From: Massilia sp. YIM B02763
Lineage (GTDB): Bacteria; Pseudomonadota; Gammaproteobacteria; Burkholderiales; Burkholderiaceae_D
Assembly (NCBI RefSeq): GCF_030412015.1
Contig: NZ_JASNRD010000010.1
Location: 78,859-142,858, forward strand
Direction of reading: 5' to 3'
Length of the DNA: 64,000 bases
In this document: positions 15,050 to 24,169 of the stretch, one piece after another
Numbering within the stretch: position 1 is the first letter of the stretch
How the letters are laid out: every line of letters starts with the position of its first letter
Notes under the pieces: generated by a model
Database searches by the model: none
What the model saw: the letters and a program-made list of their open reading frames with translations, nothing else
Told to the model about the DNA's origin: nothing
Made by a program: the position numbers and the translations under genes

Positions 15050-17418
15050 CCGGGACCGGCGCCGTACCAGTAACGGGGATGCGTGCGCCGGTAGCTCGTG
15101 GCGACGACCGCGGCGCCGACCTCGAACACGACCGCTCCCGTTTCGTCCGTCCGCACCCGCTCCACGCCCAGCGCCCGGTAGCGCTCGACCACCTCCGCCT
15201 TCGGGTGGCGATAGCGGTTGCGGTGGCCGACCTGGAACACGGCCGTGCGCGGCCGCACCGCCTCCAGGAACGCGGGCGTCGACGACGTCCCGCTGCCGTG
15301 ATGCGGCACCAGCAGCACGTCGGCGCGCAGGCCGGCCGCATCCCGCGCCACCAGCTGACGCTCCTGGGCCGCCTCGATATCGCCCGCCAGCAGCACCGCA
15401 TGGCGGCCGTTCCCGATGCGCAGCACGCAGCTCTTCCCGTTCGCCTTCAGGCCCGCGTCCCCGTGGCTCGCCGGCGCGGGATGCAGCATCTCGAAACGGA
15501 TGCCGTCCCAGTCCCAGCGCTGGCCGGCGGCGCACGGCACGTGGCGGCGGGCGGCGCGCACGGCGGGATGGGCGGGCGGCAGCGACGACGCCAGCCAGCC
15601 CGTTTCGATTTCTCCCAGCACGGCGATGGCGCCGCCCGTATGGTCGGTGTCGCCGTGGCTGACGACCATGCCGTCCAGCGCCCCGATGCCGCGCATGCGC
15701 AGGTAAGGGAGAATGACGCGGTTGCCGGCGTCCGCTCCCGGCCCGTAGGCCGGACCGGTGTCATACAGCAGGCGGTGACCGCGCGTTTCGACGAGCAAGG
15801 CCATGCCCTGCCCCACGTCGAACGCCGTGACGCGGAAGGTGCCGGCGGCCGGACTGTCGGGGACCTGCGCCAGCAGGGGCAGCCAGGCGACGGCGCCGGT
15901 CCAGCGGTGCGGCCAGCCGCGCGGCGTCAGCAGCCACAGCGTGCCGCCCAGCGCCAGCACGAAGACCCACGGCGACGGCACAGGCGCCCGCCAGACCGCG
16001 GCGGGCAGCGCCGCCAGCTGCTCCAGCAGGCCGGCGAGCAGCGCCACGCAGGCGTGGGCCAGCGCCAGCATCCAGCCGCACAGCGGTGCCGGCAGCAGGC
16101 TGCCGGCCAGCGCCAGCGGCGTGACGACGAAACTCACCAGCGGGATGGCGAACGCGTTCGCGAGCGGCGCGACCAGGGACACCTGGCCGAACAGCAACAT
16201 CGTCAGCGGCACCAGTCCGAGCGTGACGGCCCATTGCGTGCGCCCGGCGGACAGCAGCGCCCCCTGCCAGCCGCGACGGCGCGCCCCGATGCGGCCATGG
16301 CCCGCGAACAGGATCGTCGCGACGGCGCCGAACGACAGCCAGAAGCCCGGCCACAGCACGGCCCACGGGTCCAGGAGGACGACGACGAACAGCGCCGCGC
16401 ACAGCACGTGCGAGACGGCGCCGATGCGTCCCAGCCACAGCGCCAGCGCGACCACCGACAGCATGTACAGCGTGCGCTGCGCCGGCACGCCGAAGCCGGC
16501 CAGCAGCACGTACAGCAGCGCGACGACGGCGCCCGCCAACGCCGCCACCTTCTGCGCGGGCAGCAGCAGCGGCAGCTGGGCATCGGTGAAGAAGGAACGG
16601 CGCCACAGGCTCGACGCGGCCAGCGCCGCCATCCCCGCGATCATCGTGATGTGCAGGCCGGAGATCGAGATCAGGTGGCCGATCCCCGTCCGGTTGAACA
16701 CCTGCCAGTCGGCCCCGTCGATGCCGCGCTGGTCGCCGATCACGAGGGCCACGATGACGCCCGCGTACGGCTTGCCATCCAGCGCGCCTACGATGCGCGC
16801 GCGCAGCCCGGCGCGGCTGCGCTCGACCAGGTTGCCGAAGCCAGGGACGAAGCGGTCCAGGCGCCGGTTCGCGCCGGGCGACTGCCGCACGTAGCCGGTC
16901 GCGCGCACGCCCTGCTCCAGCAGCCACGCTTCGTAGTCGAAGCCGCCGGGGTTCGCGTTGCCATGGGGCCGCTGCAGGCGTACGGTGAGCTGCCAACGCT
17001 CGCCCGGCTGGACGTCGCCGGCCGCCGCCCCGTCGCGCCCGGCGTACCACGACAGCGCGATGCGCGGCGGCACGGCCGGCGCGCCGCCGACGACGCGCTC
17101 GACGGCAAGATTGAAACGTACGCCGCCGTCGAAGCGGACAGGCAGGTTGTCGACGGTGCCGACCAGCGCGATGTCGCGCCCCTCGTCGGCCGGCGCCAGC
17201 CCGTCGGCAAGCGCACCGGCCGCAAGCCATGCGGCCCAGGCAAAACCCAGCAGGACGCCGCCGGCACCCTGGAACAGCGCCCGCCATGCGCGATACCGAA
17301 CGGCGCCGCCGGCGGCCAGCAGGGCCAGCCCTAGCGCCCACGCCGGCCATCCCGGGAGCACCGGCTGGCACTGCAACAGGGCGGCGCCGGCGACAAAGCC
17401 CAGGATGACGATCCGCAT
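15046..17418 (-). CDS. comEC: ComEC/Rec2 DNA-uptake channel
   Basis: 790 residues, full length for proteobacterial ComEC. An N-terminal membrane part and an OB-like DUF4131 region (residues about 30-190) come first. The Competence domain follows with many helices, starting at the hallmark IGHLISISGLHITMIAG. The C-terminal metallo-beta-lactamase-like domain starts at FRVTAFDVGQGMALLVET and contains VVSHGDTDHTGG and LLVPHHGSGTSSTPAFL. It forms the inner-membrane channel that takes up single-stranded DNA, so the strain may be naturally transformable if the pilus genes exist elsewhere. Convergent with cpxA. Confidence 0.95.
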   Translation of the reverse strand: MRIVILGFVAGAALLQCQPVLPGWPAWALGLALLAAGGAVRYRAWRALFQGAGGVLLGFAWAAWLAAGALADGLAPADEGRDIALVGTVDNLPVRFDGGVRFNLAVERVVGGAPAVPPRIALSWYAGRDGAAAGDVQPGERWQLTVRLQRPHGNANPGGFDYEAWLLEQGVRATGYVRQSPGANRRLDRFVPGFGNLVERSRAGLRARIVGALDGKPYAGVIVALVIGDQRGIDGADWQVFNRTGIGHLISISGLHITMIAGMAALAASSLWRRSFFTDAQLPLLLPAQKVAALAGAVVALLYVLLAGFGVPAQRTLYMLSVVALALWLGRIGAVSHVLCAALFVVVLLDPWAVLWPGFWLSFGAVATILFAGHGRIGARRRGWQGALLSAGRTQWAVTLGLVPLTMLLFGQVSLVAPLANAFAIPLVSFVVTPLALAGSLLPAPLCGWMLALAHACVALLAGLLEQLAALPAAVWRAPVPSPWVFVLALGGTLWLLTPRGWPHRWTGAVAWLPLLAQVPDSPAAGTFRVTAFDVGQGMALLVETRGHRLLYDTGPAYGPGADAGNRVILPYLRMRGIGALDGMVVSHGDTDHTGGAIAVLGEIETGWLASSLPPAHPAVRAARRHVPCAAGQRWDWDGIRFEMLHPAPASHGDAGLKANGKSCVLRIGNGRHAVLLAGDIEAAQERQLVARDAAGLRADVLLVPHHGSGTSSTPAFLEAVRPRTAVFQVGHRNRYRHPKAEVVERYRALGVERVRTDETGAVVFEVGAAVVATSYRRTHPRYWYGAGPG

Positions 17419-17535
17419 GACGCTGGCCCCTCCGGCGCACGAACTCGGTAGCGGCTATATTACGCAGCCGGGCGGGTGGCAGGCGCCCCACGCCGCGCTC
17501 GGATGATCTGCAGCAGCCCTGCTATCCCGGTGCAA

Positions 17536-19389
17536 TTACTCCGGATTCATGCGCGGCAGCGCCGTACACAGCTGGTAACGGTAGGTGCGGCGGGCCACCG
17601 CGGCATCGTAGACCTTGCAGCTGGCCGCCTCGACGGCGATGCCGTAGCCCGCCAGGTGCTGCGCCGCGGTGGCGACGATGGCGCGGTTGGGCGTGTCCAG
17701 GTCGATCTCGCGCTGCTCCGGAGGCAGCGCGAGGGTGCAGCCGCCTCCAGGCAGGCGCTGCACGTGCGCCTGCAGCCGTACGACGCGGCCCAGCCGGTCC
17801 AGCTTCGCGCAGCCGGCCGCATCGTCCGTCAATCCCAGCCACCGGGCCACCGCCAGCTTGTTCTCCAGCGTATTCAGTTTTTCGTGCTTCACCGCGCCCA
17901 GCAGCACGTAATGCGGGCCGGCGCGTTCGGCCACCGCCTGGCGCATGCGCTCACGCCATGCCGGCGACTCGGGGAAGCCGGTGCCGACGCCGATGAACTT
18001 CAGTTGTGGCGGCAACATGGTCGCGAGCCACGCCATGGGCGGCTCCGGCTGGGCGATGAAGACCACGCTCCGCGCCGGCGCCGGGAATGCGGGCACTTCG
18101 GCGCTGTAGGCGCGCTCGCCCCACAGCGCATTGCCCCAGCGGGGCGTCGGAATGGCACACAGCAGCAGCACGACGAGCGTCACGCCCGCCAGGCGATGCA
18201 CCGTGCGCTCCTGGACGGCAATGGCACGCCACAGCAGCCAGATCGCCAGCGGCACCAGCAACTCCAGCGCGACCAGGTAGCGGTAGATGCTGAACGTGCG
18301 CATCCAGACGAGATAGGACAGGCCCACGAACAGCAGGAAGAAGCGCGCGCGCGGACCGATCGACGGCACGCGCGCGCCGCGCCAGCGGCGCAGCAGCAAC
18401 GCCAGGCCCGAGGCGGCGAACAGCACATAGGCGACGGGCCACATGACGAGCCGCGTCGCCACTTCCGTGACGCGGCCGGAATCGGCGGCGAAAATGAACG
18501 GCCACAGCACGTACTCGCGCAGCGTCCTGGGCAGGAAATAGGCGTCGATGACGCCGTTCTCCGTCGCCCAGGGGCTGTGGAAGATATTGTTAAATTGCGG
18601 GAACAAGGGGTTGCCGAACATCTGCCACATCTTGTGGAACCACCATCCCCCCGTCAGCGCCAACCCGGCCAGGCCCCCGATCCCGAACAGGACGGCCAGC
18701 ATCATCCGCCGGCGCCATGGCAGCGGCAAGGCGATGCAGGCCAGCAGCAGCGCCACCGCATACGGGGCGTTGGTCAGCTTCAATCCCGTTCCCAGGCCCA
18801 CCAGCAAGCCGGCCCCCAGCACGACCGGGGCCGCCTTCGCGACGCGGTCCGCCAGCGCGTCCCAGCGCGACAACATCAGGTAGAGCGCGCCCAGCACCAG
18901 CAAGGCCGTCGTATTGTCCCCCATCGTGTTGCCCAGCTCGCCGCGAAAACCCGGCCCGAGAATACAGACGCAGGCCAGCAGCAGCGGCAGGCGCACGCCC
19001 CGGTCCATGCCGGTCAGGCAGCGCGCGATCCCGAACAGCAGCAGGAAGTTCATGCCATGCAGCGCCCCCATGACGAAGCCGGCCGCGGGCGGCGACAACC
19101 ATTGGTGCAAGCCGTAGTACAGCAAGTCCAGCGTGGGATTGAAATAGGTCTGGAAGCGCGCGGGCGCGAGGTCGAAGCCGATGCGGTCGTTCAGCAGCGC
19201 GTAGACGTTGTACAGGTGGTAGTTGCGCAGGTCCCAGTTGTCGTCCTGGCCGATGACGACCGCCGCCAGACCGAACAGCACGGGGACGAGCAGCGCGAAC
19301 ACCAATGGCGCGCGCGGCCGGTCCAGGAAGGCCGTGCGGCGCATGCACCAGGCGTCCATTGCCGCCAGCGCGCGGCGCACGGAGGTCAT
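17536..19389 (-). CDS. Large polytopic membrane protein, possible GT-C-type glycosyltransferase
   Basis: 617 residues with about ten to twelve hydrophobic helices through residue 430, then a soluble C-terminal domain of about 190 residues. An early luminal-loop motif, GQDDNWDLRNYHLYNVYALLNDR, with neighbouring acidic residues after the first helix, and a later helix array resemble GT-C membrane glycosyltransferases (ArnT/PMT-like), though I see no decisive catalytic motif. Stands alone on the minus strand; about 270 bp upstream carry no gene. The function call is tentative. Confidence 0.6.
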   Translation of the reverse strand: MTSVRRALAAMDAWCMRRTAFLDRPRAPLVFALLVPVLFGLAAVVIGQDDNWDLRNYHLYNVYALLNDRIGFDLAPARFQTYFNPTLDLLYYGLHQWLSPPAAGFVMGALHGMNFLLLFGIARCLTGMDRGVRLPLLLACVCILGPGFRGELGNTMGDNTTALLVLGALYLMLSRWDALADRVAKAAPVVLGAGLLVGLGTGLKLTNAPYAVALLLACIALPLPWRRRMMLAVLFGIGGLAGLALTGGWWFHKMWQMFGNPLFPQFNNIFHSPWATENGVIDAYFLPRTLREYVLWPFIFAADSGRVTEVATRLVMWPVAYVLFAASGLALLLRRWRGARVPSIGPRARFFLLFVGLSYLVWMRTFSIYRYLVALELLVPLAIWLLWRAIAVQERTVHRLAGVTLVVLLLCAIPTPRWGNALWGERAYSAEVPAFPAPARSVVFIAQPEPPMAWLATMLPPQLKFIGVGTGFPESPAWRERMRQAVAERAGPHYVLLGAVKHEKLNTLENKLAVARWLGLTDDAAGCAKLDRLGRVVRLQAHVQRLPGGGCTLALPPEQREIDLDTPNRAIVATAAQHLAGYGIAVEAASCKVYDAAVARRTYRYQLCTALPRMNPE

Positions 19390-19662
19390 GCGCGGGCCTC
19401 TTTGTTCGAAGCCGGGTTCGAAGCCGGGTGCGCCCTGGACGTCGGCTTGCGACGCCGTCCCTGGATCTGCAAATCCAGAGTGTCAGGCGACAGGGGCAGA
19501 TCGGCAAGACGTAAAGCGCACAGGAGAATCATGATAATAGCCAGTGAAAACGAGGCCATTATTATAATTTCTTTTAGGCATCTTTATGCGAGCAGCCGTG
19601 GTACCCGTGCTGGCCGGCACTACTGGGCGGCAACTGCGGCGTTGTCGTCCAGCGCCATGTCG

Positions 19663-20769
19663 TCAGTCTCGTAGCTCGACACTGGGCTGGACGCTGCGCA
19701 GCTTTTGCCACATCGTCGCGCGCGGCAGGAGCAGTGCCTGCGGCATCCGCTCCCCTTGCCTGATGAACTGTACCGCGCCCCCTTGCACGTCGACGCCGGG
19801 CCCACTCTCGCTGCAACGCCACCACCCGGACTGAGGACACTGGTCTCCGGCACCCACGGTCGCGCCACGCGCTTCCCACATGAACCCGTAACCTGTCGTG
19901 AAATTCAGCTCGCGCACCTTTTCCAGCACTTCTTCGCCACCGATGCCATTGATGACGCGCGTCTGTTCGCGCAACTTCGTGATACGCAGCAGTTCGTCGG
20001 CGCTAGCGGCAGCGTCTGTTTCAGCAACCCTGGCCAGCAAGTCGGCATCTGCGCCGCCTCCAGGCATGCTGGACAGTCCAACAGCCAAGTCAGGATGATT
20101 GGCCAGCCCCATGTGCATCGCGATATGCTCGTTCTTGTGCGTCGGCAAAGGTTCCACGAAGCTTCCACGCCAGATACAGAAGCCTGGTGCAAACGGCACC
20201 TCGTCCTCGCCACGCAGCTGCAACCGTGCCAGCAACGCTTCGGCTTCTGCCGCACTGCTTTCTTTTGTGAACTTCGCAGACAGAGAAAAGCTGAATCCGT
20301 CGAGATGTGCATGTGATTCGACCGACACCGACTCCATGGGTACGCGCCGTTCTCCTTCCATCAGATAACCGCGACTTCGCCCATGGATGAAGGTCCGCCC
20401 GCGCATCCCGGGAACACGCAGGTCGCGCGCCTCGACCATGCCGCCTTGTTTACCGTCGGCACCAGATACAGCGATGTCTGCCTCGCGGGCCGTCATGCGC
20501 TTGACGAAATCCGACTCGCTCTCCTCGACCGTGTCGACCTCGAATCCCGAAATCATCTGACGCGACAACGTCACCTCTGCCCGAGCCGGGACATCGATGA
20601 GGAAACGACCAACGCATACGGTTCTCATCATCGCGCTCATCTTTTCCACTTCGGACATATCTCTCGCACGGTAATGGCAGTCGACGCCCCAGATACCGAC
20701 GAATGCAAGCAGCACGGCCGGGAGCAGGCGCTTCTTCCAGCCGGCGTAGGTCCTCTTCAAGGAGAACAT
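19663..20769 (-). CDS. T6SS immunity protein, Tli4 family (second copy, single C-terminal SGWWRC domain)
   Basis: 368 residues from ATG 20769. One membrane/signal segment at residues 14-31 (RLLPAVLLAFVGIWGVDC), so periplasmic or membrane-anchored. The body has the Tli4 pattern: MRTVCVGRFLIDVPARAEV, ESESDFVKRM..READI, MVEARDLRVPGMRGRTFI, GEEVLEKVRELNFTTGYGFMWE. It ends with a short domain CPQSGWWRCSESGPG...GERMPQALLLPRATMWQKL. It is a diverged paralogue of the gene just upstream (25 bp gap) and would protect against the lipase 1.7 kb upstream or a related one. GC is somewhat lower than in the flanking core genes. Confidence 0.82.
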   Translation of the reverse strand: MFSLKRTYAGWKKRLLPAVLLAFVGIWGVDCHYRARDMSEVEKMSAMMRTVCVGRFLIDVPARAEVTLSRQMISGFEVDTVEESESDFVKRMTAREADIAVSGADGKQGGMVEARDLRVPGMRGRTFIHGRSRGYLMEGERRVPMESVSVESHAHLDGFSFSLSAKFTKESSAAEAEALLARLQLRGEDEVPFAPGFCIWRGSFVEPLPTHKNEHIAMHMGLANHPDLAVGLSSMPGGGADADLLARVAETDAAASADELLRITKLREQTRVINGIGGEEVLEKVRELNFTTGYGFMWEARGATVGAGDQCPQSGWWRCSESGPGVDVQGGAVQFIRQGERMPQALLLPRATMWQKLRSVQPSVELRD

Positions 20770-20793
20770 GGGCAGCTCGAATTCGCCGAATGA

Positions 20794-22470
20794 TCAAGAC
20801 TTGCCATCGACGTTTGCTTCCGCCTCTGCGCGCCGCACCAGTTGCCACGTGCTTCGACGCTGGATGACGTCGGGTCCGGGAGAACGTCCGAACAGGCCGG
20901 ACGGCACCTGGAACGTCGCCGCAGGCAGTACGGCGCCACGGGCAAACCAGCGTGTCCCGTCGAGCGCATGTGTCTCATCGCAGCGCCACCAGCCGCTCGC
21001 CGGGCAGACTTCGCCCGTGCGTGCACAGCTTCCTGTTGCCGTGCCCGAGTCTGCGGTTGCGCTCGCATCGCACGCTGCGCTTGGCACTCCCGCCGGCACC
21101 AAGGTAACGAGCACGGGCGTGCGCGGCCGTTGGCGCCGGTCCACCAGTTTCCAGACTGTCGGCTGGGCAGGCTCCGTACTCGGCTGTATCCCTCGCATCT
21201 TTTGCCACACCGTCTGGCGCGGCAGCAACAGCGCCTGTGGCATCCGCTCGCCTTTCCGGAGGTACTGCACCGCGCCGCCATGGACGTCGAGACCCGGCCC
21301 CCCTTCATTGCAGCGCCACCAGCCGGAATATGGACATGGTTCTCCCGCCCGCGCCGTGGTCCCCAGCAGCGGGGCCGGAGGTTCCGGCGCGGCCACCGGC
21401 CCAGGCGGACTCGAAGGTCGCAGGCGAATGCTGGACGAGATCCTGTCCCACAATGCGACCAGCGCGTCCTCGTGCAGCGTCGAATCGACCGGCTTGCCTC
21501 CGGCGCGCGGATTGGTGCCCGTCTCCATCTGGAGCAAGAGATAGGGGCGCAGTGGATCGTCCTTGACCCCGCTCATCTCCCACATGAAGTTGTAGCCCGT
21601 CGTGAAGTTCAGTTCCCGCACGCGCTCCAGCACTTCCTCGCCTGGCAATCCGTTGATGCTGCGATGGCTGGCGCGCAGCTTACTGACACGCAATAGCTCT
21701 TCCGGACGCGATTCAGCATCGACCTCGGCCACGCGGGCAAGCAGTCCAGTCTCCTCGCTGTTTCCCGGCATGATGGAAAACGCCAGCGCGAGATCGGGGT
21801 GGCCCGGCAGCCCAAGATGCATCGCGGCATGCTCCGCCTTCCGCACCGGTAGCGGTTCCGCGAACACGGCCGCTTCGGTGCAGAAGCCGGCGACGGCGGG
21901 AATCTCGTCGTGGGCCCGTAGCCGGAGCCTGGCCAGCACGGCTTCGGCGAGTGCCGCCTCGGCCTCGTCCGCATATTCCGCGGACAGGGAAAAAGTGTAG
22001 CCGCCGATGTGGCCGTGGGCTTCGACGGATACGAAGTCGAGATCCACCCGCCGGTCGCCCTCCATGTAATGGGTGCGTTTGCGGCCGTAGACGAGCGTAC
22101 GGCCGATCATGCCGGCAACACGAAGATCGCGCGCCTCCACCAGGCCGCCTTTTCCGTCGGTCGACGGTCCACGCGAGGCGATATCCGTTTCGCGCACGCC
22201 GACCCGCTTGCGAAACGCCTCCTCGCTTTCCTGTACGGTCTCGAGCTCGAACCCTCCCACCGTTTCGCGCGACACACTGAACTCCGCCGTGGCCGGCACG
22301 TCGACGAGGAATCGACCGACGCATACCGTTTTGATGTTTTCCGTCATTTTCGCCACCTCGGATCTGTCCCGTGCGCTGCGGACATGGCTGGCAGCCCACG
22401 TGCCTGCGCACGCCAGGACTGCGAGCAAAACGATGAGCTGCCGCCACCCGCGCTTGCTTGCTCGCGTCAT
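20794..22470 (-). CDS. T6SS immunity protein, Tli4 family, with two tandem C-terminal SGWWRC domains
   Basis: 558 residues from ATG 22470, which overlaps the lipase stop as ATGA, so translation is probably coupled; a longer in-frame reading upstream is only overlap with the lipase gene. Signal/membrane segment at about 11-26. The Tli4 region (MTENIKTVCVGRFLVDVPATAEF ... GLPGEEVLERVRELNFTTGYNFMWEM) occupies residues about 40-350. Two copies of a Trp/Cys-rich domain follow: CPYSGWWRCNEGGPG...MPQALLLPRQTVWQKM and CPASGWWRCDETHALDG...RRSTWQLV. It would neutralise the coupled lipase in the periplasm. The role of the repeated domain is unknown. Confidence 0.83.
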   Translation of the reverse strand: MTRASKRGWRQLIVLLAVLACAGTWAASHVRSARDRSEVAKMTENIKTVCVGRFLVDVPATAEFSVSRETVGGFELETVQESEEAFRKRVGVRETDIASRGPSTDGKGGLVEARDLRVAGMIGRTLVYGRKRTHYMEGDRRVDLDFVSVEAHGHIGGYTFSLSAEYADEAEAALAEAVLARLRLRAHDEIPAVAGFCTEAAVFAEPLPVRKAEHAAMHLGLPGHPDLALAFSIMPGNSEETGLLARVAEVDAESRPEELLRVSKLRASHRSINGLPGEEVLERVRELNFTTGYNFMWEMSGVKDDPLRPYLLLQMETGTNPRAGGKPVDSTLHEDALVALWDRISSSIRLRPSSPPGPVAAPEPPAPLLGTTARAGEPCPYSGWWRCNEGGPGLDVHGGAVQYLRKGERMPQALLLPRQTVWQKMRGIQPSTEPAQPTVWKLVDRRQRPRTPVLVTLVPAGVPSAACDASATADSGTATGSCARTGEVCPASGWWRCDETHALDGTRWFARGAVLPAATFQVPSGLFGRSPGPDVIQRRSTWQLVRRAEAEANVDGKS

Positions 22471-24137
22471 GGCATCTTCTGCACCAGCTTGACAATGAGA
22501 TGTTGGGTCAGTAGCAGGACGGCGTCGTGATTGTAGGCGTCCTGGTGATCGAATCCGCGCATGTCGAACACCTGGCCCGCCTGCCCGCGGGGGCCGGCGC
22601 CGGATTGCTGGGGCACCGTGCCATCGCCGGCCGCGTCCTGGCGGGCCGGAACGAAATGGAGCTCGCTGCGTCCCTCGACGCGGACTTTTCGACCGCCGCC
22701 CTGTCCATAGCCTGCGCGCGTGGCCGAGCGCAGGTTCGCCTCGGTAAATACTCCTCCCTTGCCGGGATCGCGGGCCACCCAGTGAATCGCACCGAACGCC
22801 ATCTGTTCGGGGTCGGCGCCGTAGAAAGCGTAAGTATTCGGATGGTAATACGTGTCCAGCATGTTCCTGTGGAAGTGTTCGGCCTGGTCGATCGCCATGC
22901 CGATGGCGCCGCGCACCGCATTTTCGTCGCCATGGTACTTCCTGGCCGGATCGGCAAGGGCGGGATCGACCATCCGATACCACGAATCGAGGTCGCGATA
23001 CAGGTCGTAAGGGTTCCCGACCGGCAGATGCACCACACCGCGCGATACGTCCTTGTTGTTGACGCGGCTGACAATGTTAAGGTGAAGCCAGGGCTGCGGA
23101 TAACGATGGTTCGGTAACAGTTCCAGCACGCCTGGCGATGTGCCCATCACCGCCATCGTGGTCTCCGGCTGCGTGCCGAGGATATCGGCGACCGCCTCGG
23201 CTTTCATATTGTCGACCTTGCCGTTCGTCGGGCTCCATTTCTCCGTCCCGCATGCGATCCGGCGGTAACAGACCGGCGCACCGAGCGCCGGCATCGCGCC
23301 GTGCACGACGCCGAGGATCCGCTCCGGGATCTGCTTGGCACAGGCACGGGCGACGAGGCCACCCATCGAATGCGTCACGAGTATCACTTTCTCGCAGCTG
23401 CGCTTGCTCTCCGTCCAGAACGCGATCGTCCGCTCGATGCGCCTGCGCAGCTGCTTCGCCGAGACCTCGCACGACTCGAGCCAGTTATACCCGCACGCAT
23501 ACACCGGAAAGTAATACTGCGCATGCTTCTCCAGCTCGGTCTCCGTGATCTTCTCCGTCGTGCGTACGCCCCAACGGGCTGGATCGCATGCGATGACGTC
23601 GCGCCAGTGCCGGCATATGACGCGCACGTTGTCGAGCGGATCCATGTCGAAGGTGTGGTTCAAGCCCACGTGCAGCCCGTACAGCAAGGCGCCATAGGAA
23701 TCCCAGTGCACTTCGCCCCAGCGCAGCAGGCGCGCTTCCGCCTCCGACAAGCCGTAGTTGCGCGCTTCCAGCGGCAGGTGGATGTCGCCACGGGCATCGA
23801 CTTCCAGCGTGTCGGGATCGAGGATCTTCTGGCGCACCTTGGGCGTGAGTTCCCGCCACTTGCGCGCCGTCTTCAACCCCTCGAACTTCCCATTCGGCGC
23901 CCGCCACGCCGCCTCCCCCGGACTGAGCGCCTTGTTCGCCCGCTTCGCAGGACTGGTCGCCGCCCGCAGATTGCTCCCCATGATCCCCGGCACCACGATC
24001 ACCGGGATCACCTTCGACGGTGGCAGCGTGAAGCGGCCGCGCGTGGTGAAGGCGGTCGGGGTCAGGACAGTGCGGCCGGTCCAGCTGCCGTCCGGCTGCG
24101 GGACGAGGTTGGGCAAGGGGCGGGTCGGGTCGGCCAT
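22467..24137 (-). CDS. T6SS phospholipase effector, Tle4/PGAP1-like alpha/beta hydrolase
   Basis: 556 residues, no signal peptide. Residues 43-57 (VIPVIVVPGIMGSNL) are the oxyanion strand of PGAP1-like lipases. The nucleophile motif is VILVTHSMGGLVARA with Ser257. A candidate acid is in AAGDGTVPQ and a candidate His in FDHQDAYNHDAV near the C-terminus. It lies 32 bp after vgrG and is coupled to a Tli4 immunity gene, so it is very likely delivered by VgrG into neighbouring cells to hydrolyse phospholipid. Tle4 is assigned mainly from the immunity family; the catalytic Asp and His are inferred. Confidence 0.87.
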   Translation of the reverse strand: MADPTRPLPNLVPQPDGSWTGRTVLTPTAFTTRGRFTLPPSKVIPVIVVPGIMGSNLRAATSPAKRANKALSPGEAAWRAPNGKFEGLKTARKWRELTPKVRQKILDPDTLEVDARGDIHLPLEARNYGLSEAEARLLRWGEVHWDSYGALLYGLHVGLNHTFDMDPLDNVRVICRHWRDVIACDPARWGVRTTEKITETELEKHAQYYFPVYACGYNWLESCEVSAKQLRRRIERTIAFWTESKRSCEKVILVTHSMGGLVARACAKQIPERILGVVHGAMPALGAPVCYRRIACGTEKWSPTNGKVDNMKAEAVADILGTQPETTMAVMGTSPGVLELLPNHRYPQPWLHLNIVSRVNNKDVSRGVVHLPVGNPYDLYRDLDSWYRMVDPALADPARKYHGDENAVRGAIGMAIDQAEHFHRNMLDTYYHPNTYAFYGADPEQMAFGAIHWVARDPGKGGVFTEANLRSATRAGYGQGGGRKVRVEGRSELHFVPARQDAAGDGTVPQQSGAGPRGQAGQVFDMRGFDHQDAYNHDAVLLLTQHLIVKLVQKMP

Positions 24138-24169
24138 GCGCGCTCCGTGTCGGGTGAAGGGGGCCCCGC

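Noticed and set aside
15416..16894. Several long ORFs antisense to comEC and other GC-rich genes
   Set aside because: High GC content leaves few stops in shadow frames; their translations are low-complexity Arg/Ala/Pro/Gly and match no family.
22471..22983. Extension of the 558-residue immunity protein upstream in the same frame
   Set aside because: It overlaps the lipase gene in another frame, and the lipase motifs show the true coding frame there; ATG 22470 has the coupled overlap.
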